Origin: an uncultured Spirochaetales bacterium
Lineage (GTDB): Bacteria > Spirochaetota > Spirochaetia > Sphaerochaetales > Sphaerochaetaceae
Length of the DNA: 8,743 bases
Assembly (NCBI GenBank): GCA_934276695.1
Contig: CAKQTF010000033.1
Span: 1-8,743, forward strand
Reading direction: 5' to 3'
Position 1 is the first letter of the stretch. Each line of letters opens with the position of its first letter. Below the pieces are notes generated by a model. That model searched no databases and had not been told where the DNA came from. It saw nothing but the letters and a program-made list of their open reading frames with translations. Shown here piece by piece: positions 5,386 through 8,743 of this stretch. A program made the translations under genes and the position numbers.

Positions 5386-7827
5386 ATGGAGATCAGATGC
5401 CGTATAAATGGAGAGAGCATAACTCTTATTGCTGATGAGACTGAGAGACTCAGGGATGTCCTGTACCGAAGCGGGTATCGCAGTGTCAGGGACAGTGATG
5501 ATGCAGAAGGCTTCGCTGGATCTGATACGATTATATTCAATGGAGTGCTCAGATACTCGAATTTCATTCTTTTCTACCAGGCTGACGGTGCTGATATAAG
5601 GACAGCTGAGGGCCTGATGAGGGGACGTGAGCTGAATTATGTGCAGAAAGGGATGATAAAGGCCGGTGTGGTTCAGAGTGCTTATAATGCCCCTGCAGCA
5701 GCATTGATACTCACATGGCTGCTTGAGCATAATCCAAGTCCTTCGAGGGATGATATAAAGAATGTTATGTCTGGCATATTCATCAGGGATGCAGGATATG
5801 AGCATTATTACAAAGCAGTTGATTTCGCTATCGAATACCGTGATAAGGGATTCTCAGAAGAGCCTGCCTCTCCGTCATTCAGAGAAGGCCTTCGGTTCAT
5901 CGGAAAGCCTGTAGGGAAGATAGATGGAGCTGCACTGGTCTCAGGTGAGCCGCTCTTTGTAGAGGATAAGGTGCAGCCGAATTCATATTCTCTCCATGTG
6001 CTGCGTTCCCCTTTTGCCCATGCATACATAAAGAGCATAGATACCAGCGAGGCTGAGAAGCTTGATGGTGTAGAGATGATTGTCACAGCATTCAACTGCC
6101 CTGATATATACTATATGCAGGCCGGACAGGGAAATCCAGAGCCAAGCCCGCATGACAGAAGGCTTCTGAACAGGAAAGTCAGGCATGTCGGTGACCGTGT
6201 TGCTGCGATTGTTGCCAGGACTCCGGAGCTCTGTGATAAGGCTGCATCTCTGATAAAAGTCGAGTATGAGCCGCTTGAGCCTGTATTCACAGTTGAGCAG
6301 GCAATGGCTGATGGTGCTCCTGTTGTGCATAACGGTCCTGTTGAATACAGGGCAGGCGCACCTGCGGATCTTGATGAATACAACAGGTCATCTGACATGC
6401 GGGATGGGAAGATCGTATACCAGTTTCCTCTTCATGCTGATCCGCATCATAACATAGCTGCAGGTGCTCATGGTGGCATAGGGGATGTGGAGAAGGGCTT
6501 TGCTGAGGCGGATGCCGTAGTTGATTCGACATATCAGACAAGCCAGGTGCAGTGTACGCCACTTGAGCCACATGTATGCTATGCTCATATAGAAGGCGGA
6601 AGGCTTGTGATGAACTGCTCTACGCAGGTTCCATACCATGTCCGCAGGATTGTAGGCTGGGTATGCCAGATTCCGGAGAACCGGATCCATATCATAAAAG
6701 AGCGTGTTGGTGGCGGGTATGGATCAAAGCAGGATATCCTGGTTGAGGACCTTGTTGGTTACTGCACCTGGGTTACAGGCAAGCCTATATATTACAGGAA
6801 TACGAGAGCTGAGGAATTCTATGCTAACTCCACAAGGCATCCGATGAGGATCCGTGTGAAAATGGGCGGCAGGAAGGATGGTACGATAACTGCGATATAC
6901 ATGGATGTAAGAGCAAATACAGGGCCTTATGGAAACCACTGCCTCACAGTGCCGATGAATGCATCATCGAAGACTCTTCCGATATTCGCTGTGGATAATA
7001 TGCAGTATGATCTTCTTACTTATTATACGAATATCCCTCCTACAGGCGCTTATCAGGGATATGGTGCGCCGAAAGGCTATTTTGCAATCATATCAGCATT
7101 AGGAGAGCTTGCAGGAAAGCTTGGGATAGATCCTATGGTCATTGCGAAGAAGAACCTTGTGCATGAAGGCTATATGCTTGAGATTCTCAGAGGCCTGGGA
7201 GAGGGAAGGGAAGGCGCAGTTGTCCCTGTTGGCTCATGCGGGCTTGAGGAAGCTCTGGATAAAGGCGCTGAGATGATAGACTGGGGACATAAGGAGGTCT
7301 CATCCGATCCTGACTGGAAGATAGGAAAGGGCTTTGCCATGATCCAGCAGGGATCCGGGCTTCCTGGCCTTGATCATGCAAATGCGCAGGTCAAGCTCCA
7401 GACAGATGGCACGTTCCTGCTTCTCTCTGGCGGGGCAGACCTTGGCACTGGCCTTGATACCATATCTGCAAAATGCGTTGCTGAGGTTCTTAAGGTACCA
7501 ATGGATCATGTATCTGTTGTCTCCGGCGATACAGACTCATGCCTTTTTGATACAGGAGCATATGCATCTTCCGGCACATATTTCTCTGGAAATGCCTCCC
7601 TGCTTGCGGTCAAGGATCTTGAGCGTAAGATAATAGCTGAAGCTGCACTTCAGATGGATGAGGATCCTGCCGGGCTCACGTGCAGCTGGCCTGGGAGCTT
7701 CTGTACTCTGACCTCATACACACAGCGCTCTCTGGAACAGGCCGCGGACAGCTGGTCGGAACAGCCTCATTCACGACTTCTGATTTCGCTGTTCCATATG
7801 GTGCGCATTTTGCGGAAGTCGCAGTGA
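5386..7827 (+). CDS. xdhD: XdhD/YgfN-like molybdenum hydroxylase, 5' part of a frameshifted gene
   Basis: This is the first four fifths of a fused ferredoxin-like plus Mo-binding protein resembling E. coli XdhD (YgfN, about 956 residues from memory; TIGR03313 type 'probable selenate reductase, Mo-binding subunit'). Residues 1 to about 155 align with the [2Fe-2S] subunit, but every cysteine ligand is replaced (VRDSDDAEGFAGSD, VVQSAYNAP, IFIRDAGY). Residues from about 165 form the hammerhead and Mo-binding domains: HVGDRVAA, VGGGYGSKQD with Gln449 where purine hydroxylases have Glu, GAYQGYGAPK with Gln557 where they have Arg, and GADLGTG (683-689) in place of the MGQG motif. The E. coli protein shares these changes as I recall it, so they mark the subfamily rather than decay. 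Homology holds to about 7701; after that the frame gives unrelated residues ending at 7827. The substrate is unknown: purine-related oxidation is more likely than selenate reduction. Confidence 0.8.
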   Translation: MEIRCRINGESITLIADETERLRDVLYRSGYRSVRDSDDAEGFAGSDTIIFNGVLRYSNFILFYQADGADIRTAEGLMRGRELNYVQKGMIKAGVVQSAYNAPAAALILTWLLEHNPSPSRDDIKNVMSGIFIRDAGYEHYYKAVDFAIEYRDKGFSEEPASPSFREGLRFIGKPVGKIDGAALVSGEPLFVEDKVQPNSYSLHVLRSPFAHAYIKSIDTSEAEKLDGVEMIVTAFNCPDIYYMQAGQGNPEPSPHDRRLLNRKVRHVGDRVAAIVARTPELCDKAASLIKVEYEPLEPVFTVEQAMADGAPVVHNGPVEYRAGAPADLDEYNRSSDMRDGKIVYQFPLHADPHHNIAAGAHGGIGDVEKGFAEADAVVDSTYQTSQVQCTPLEPHVCYAHIEGGRLVMNCSTQVPYHVRRIVGWVCQIPENRIHIIKERVGGGYGSKQDILVEDLVGYCTWVTGKPIYYRNTRAEEFYANSTRHPMRIRVKMGGRKDGTITAIYMDVRANTGPYGNHCLTVPMNASSKTLPIFAVDNMQYDLLTYYTNIPPTGAYQGYGAPKGYFAIISALGELAGKLGIDPMVIAKKNLVHEGYMLEILRGLGEGREGAVVPVGSCGLEEALDKGAEMIDWGHKEVSSDPDWKIGKGFAMIQQGSGLPGLDHANAQVKLQTDGTFLLLSGGADLGTGLDTISAKCVAEVLKVPMDHVSVVSGDTDSCLFDTGAYASSGTYFSGNASLLAVKDLERKIIAEAALQMDEDPAGLTCSWPGSFCTLTSYTQRSLEQAADSWSEQPHSRLLISLFHMVRILRKSQ
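7680..7707 (+). pseudogene. xdhD: Frameshift lesion inside the xdhD-like gene
   Basis: The frame with codon starts at 7681 mod 3 carries PGSFC (7690-7704), while the frame one base earlier carries YSDLIH from 7704 onward. The two halves match successive parts of one XdhD-like protein. By recalled comparison with E. coli, about seven residues are missing between PG and the SD-type motif. A single loss of about 22 nt near 7702-7706 would explain both the missing residues and the shift, and would bring the total to about 956 residues. A plain one-base loss is the simpler alternative. No slippery heptamer is seen, so programmed frameshifting is unlikely. It may be a real mutation or an assembly error. 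Confidence 0.7.
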
Positions 7828-8234
7828 ATATAAAGACAGGCGAGATAAAGGTGCGGAAGTTCTATGCGCTGCAGGACGCTGGCACTCCGATAAACCCGGA
7901 GATTGCGCTCTGCCAGATCTATGGTGCTGCGATGAAATCAATCGGGCATACTCTGTATGAGGATATGGTCCTTGACGGTGAAGGTAAGTGCATCAATGCG
8001 AATTTCACGGATTACGGAACCCCGATGATCAGTGAGGCACCATGCGATTTCAGGGCCGTGCTGATTGATGTGAATGATAAGCATGGCCCATTTGGAGCAA
8101 AATCAATATCCGAGATTGCAACAAATGGCGCTGCTCCAGCAATTGCGATGGCAATTGCTGATGCTACAGGAGTCTGGGTCAGAAGCTGGCCGATAACATC
8201 GGAGAAGATACTCAGAGGCCTTGGCCGGATCTGA
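7680..8234 (+). CDS. xdhD: XdhD/YgfN-like molybdenum hydroxylase, 3' part after the frameshift
   Basis: C-terminal Mo-binding segment of the same protein. It could start at the GTG at 7680, but there is no ribosome binding site, and it is best read as the continuation of the upstream frame from about 7704. Visible: SGTGRGQLVGTASF, FAVPYGAHFAEVAVN, KFYALQDAGTPINPE and GPFGAKSISEIATNGAAPAIA, which holds the general-base Glu of the family (codon 8112-8114). It ends KILRGLGRI, close to the E. coli ending KILTALEKI as I remember it. The codons and motifs are undamaged to the stop, so the break is recent or artefactual. On its own this fragment could not form a working enzyme, since most of the cofactor-binding residues lie upstream. 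Confidence 0.8.
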   Translation: MQLAWELLYSDLIHTALSGTGRGQLVGTASFTTSDFAVPYGAHFAEVAVNIKTGEIKVRKFYALQDAGTPINPEIALCQIYGAAMKSIGHTLYEDMVLDGEGKCINANFTDYGTPMISEAPCDFRAVLIDVNDKHGPFGAKSISEIATNGAAPAIAMAIADATGVWVRSWPITSEKILRGLGRI

Positions 8235-8308
8235 AGGCAATAGAGACAGCAGCGATGCGCTTTGAGCTGATTCTTGCTAGCATCTCCTTAAAGTGATACG
8301 CTTTTGGT
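8235..8308. other. Short spacer between the hydroxylase operon and the lipoprotein gene
   Basis: Only a loose inverted repeat (GATGC 8254-8258, GCATC 8280-8284, 21 nt apart) without a T-run is seen, so no intrinsic terminator can be supported. TTGCTA (8274-8279) and TACGCT (8297-8302), 17 bp apart, form a poor promoter candidate that would put the start point almost on the next ATG. Confidence 0.3.
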
Positions 8309-8743
8309 ATGAGAAAGAAGAACCTCTTATTTATTATGCTATCTGTTGCTGCTGTCTCTGCTATGATCTCCTGCTCAACAGGCATTTTCGCAGAAGATAT
8401 TGATACTGATCTCATTATCGGAAAATGGTTTTCCGGAACAGATGAGAGTAACGGCACTCTGATTGAGCTCCGTGAGAGCGGGCGGTATTACTATGAGGTC
8501 AGATCCTTTGGACACAAGGATGCCAGCGCATCAGGACGCTGGACAGTCAAGGGGCAGAGCCTGCACTTATGGGATCTTCTTGAGCAGATAGATGATCCAG
8601 AGGGCTTTGATCAGTTCTCATTCACGCTTTCATCCGATTCCGAAGGAAGAAGCCTGATGAAGCTCAGGCTGACAATGCTCAGGACTAAGACGTACATAAG
8701 GATAGATGATGTGACTGCTGATGCAGGAAAGGCCGTAGCTTCT
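8309..8743 (+). CDS. Predicted secreted lipoprotein with a lipocalin-like beta domain, 3' partial
   Basis: An ATG at 8309 opens a frame that stays open to the window edge (145 codons). Residues 1-21 form a signal sequence: positive start MRKKN, a hydrophobic core, then AMISC with Cys22 as the probable lipidated residue. Met at -3 departs from the classic Leu but fits the relaxed lipoboxes described in spirochaetes. The mature part has a pattern seen in small lipocalin-like proteins: IIGKWFSG, then an ESGRYYYEV strand, then SGRWTVKGQSLHLWD, alternating strands that suggest a beta-barrel. No ribosome binding site is seen before the ATG, unlike all the genes upstream, and an in-frame stop at 8294 rules out a longer start. 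It is probably a separate transcription unit unrelated to the hydroxylases. The function is unknown; the protein is expected at the cell envelope. Confidence 0.7.
   Translation, partial: MRKKNLLFIMLSVAAVSAMISCSTGIFAEDIDTDLIIGKWFSGTDESNGTLIELRESGRYYYEVRSFGHKDASASGRWTVKGQSLHLWDLLEQIDDPEGFDQFSFTLSSDSEGRSLMKLRLTMLRTKTYIRIDDVTADAGKAVAS

Noticed and set aside
5275..5805. Minus-strand open frame of 176 codons, and other minus-strand frames such as 2767-3138, 5983-6330 and 1425-1820
   Set aside because: They lie antisense to genes with clear homology, have no ribosome binding sites or recognisable motifs, and have compositions expected from shadow frames.
7672..7710. Programmed -1 frameshift joining the two xdhD-like halves
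   Set aside because: No X-XXY-YYZ slippery heptamer or upstream Shine-Dalgarno-like stimulator is visible, and residues appear to be missing, which slippage alone would not explain.
7825..7827. TGA as a selenocysteine codon in the xdhD-like gene
   Set aside because: The frame has already left homology more than 100 nt before this TGA. Selenium in these hydroxylases is a labile cofactor, not an encoded selenocysteine.
8254..8284. Terminator after the xdhD-like gene
   Set aside because: Only a 5 bp stem with a 21 nt loop and no T-run is present.

Overview
The window is one + strand stretch of anaerobic molybdenum-hydroxylase metabolism. It holds the 3' three quarters of a YgeY-type M20 hydrolase gene, a 329 bp intergenic region, a tightly packed operon of five genes (the last one frameshifted), and the 5' part of an unrelated lipoprotein gene. 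GC looks moderate. Ile codons are often ATA and Arg codons are mostly AGG/AGA. The gene set resembles the selenium/purine cluster known from Escherichia coli (ygeY, ygfK-ygfM-xdhD) and from anaerobic gut Firmicutes and spirochaetes. The relaxed lipobox of the last gene (Met-Ile-Ser-Cys) hints at a spirochaete. This taxonomic guess is weak, and a clostridial host is not excluded.

Layout. Bases 1-916: YgeY-like hydrolase, open at the left edge. Bases 917-1245: five consecutive small hairpins (930-1045), then an AT-rich stretch with a perfect palindrome, a TTGTTG-17-TATAAT promoter candidate and a strong ribosome binding site. Bases 1246-4701: a three-subunit xanthine-dehydrogenase-type hydroxylase in the order Mo subunit, [2Fe-2S] subunit, FAD subunit, with 11 and 10 nt overlaps. 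Bases 4698-8234: a second hydroxylase, a YgfM-like FAD protein followed by an XdhD/YgfN-like Mo protein, joined to the first set by an ATGA overlap. Bases 8235-8308: short spacer. Bases 8309-8743: secreted lipoprotein, open at the right edge.

How they fit together. The first three genes should form a complete Mo/2x[2Fe-2S]/FAD enzyme that hydroxylates a purine or similar N-heterocycle and passes electrons to FAD. The second pair matches what was named 'probable selenate reductase' in E. coli, where it works in a cluster with YgfK, which is not seen here. Its Mo protein carries an N-terminal ferredoxin-like domain in which all eight iron-sulfur cysteines are replaced, so only one intact [2Fe-2S] subunit serves the whole operon. 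The same Mo protein is broken near 7703 by what looks like a small out-of-frame deletion.

Comparisons with E. coli proteins are from memory, with no alignment or database search. The most interesting points are the cysteine-free ferredoxin domain, the frameshift, the pairing of two different hydroxylases in one transcript, and the hairpin array.
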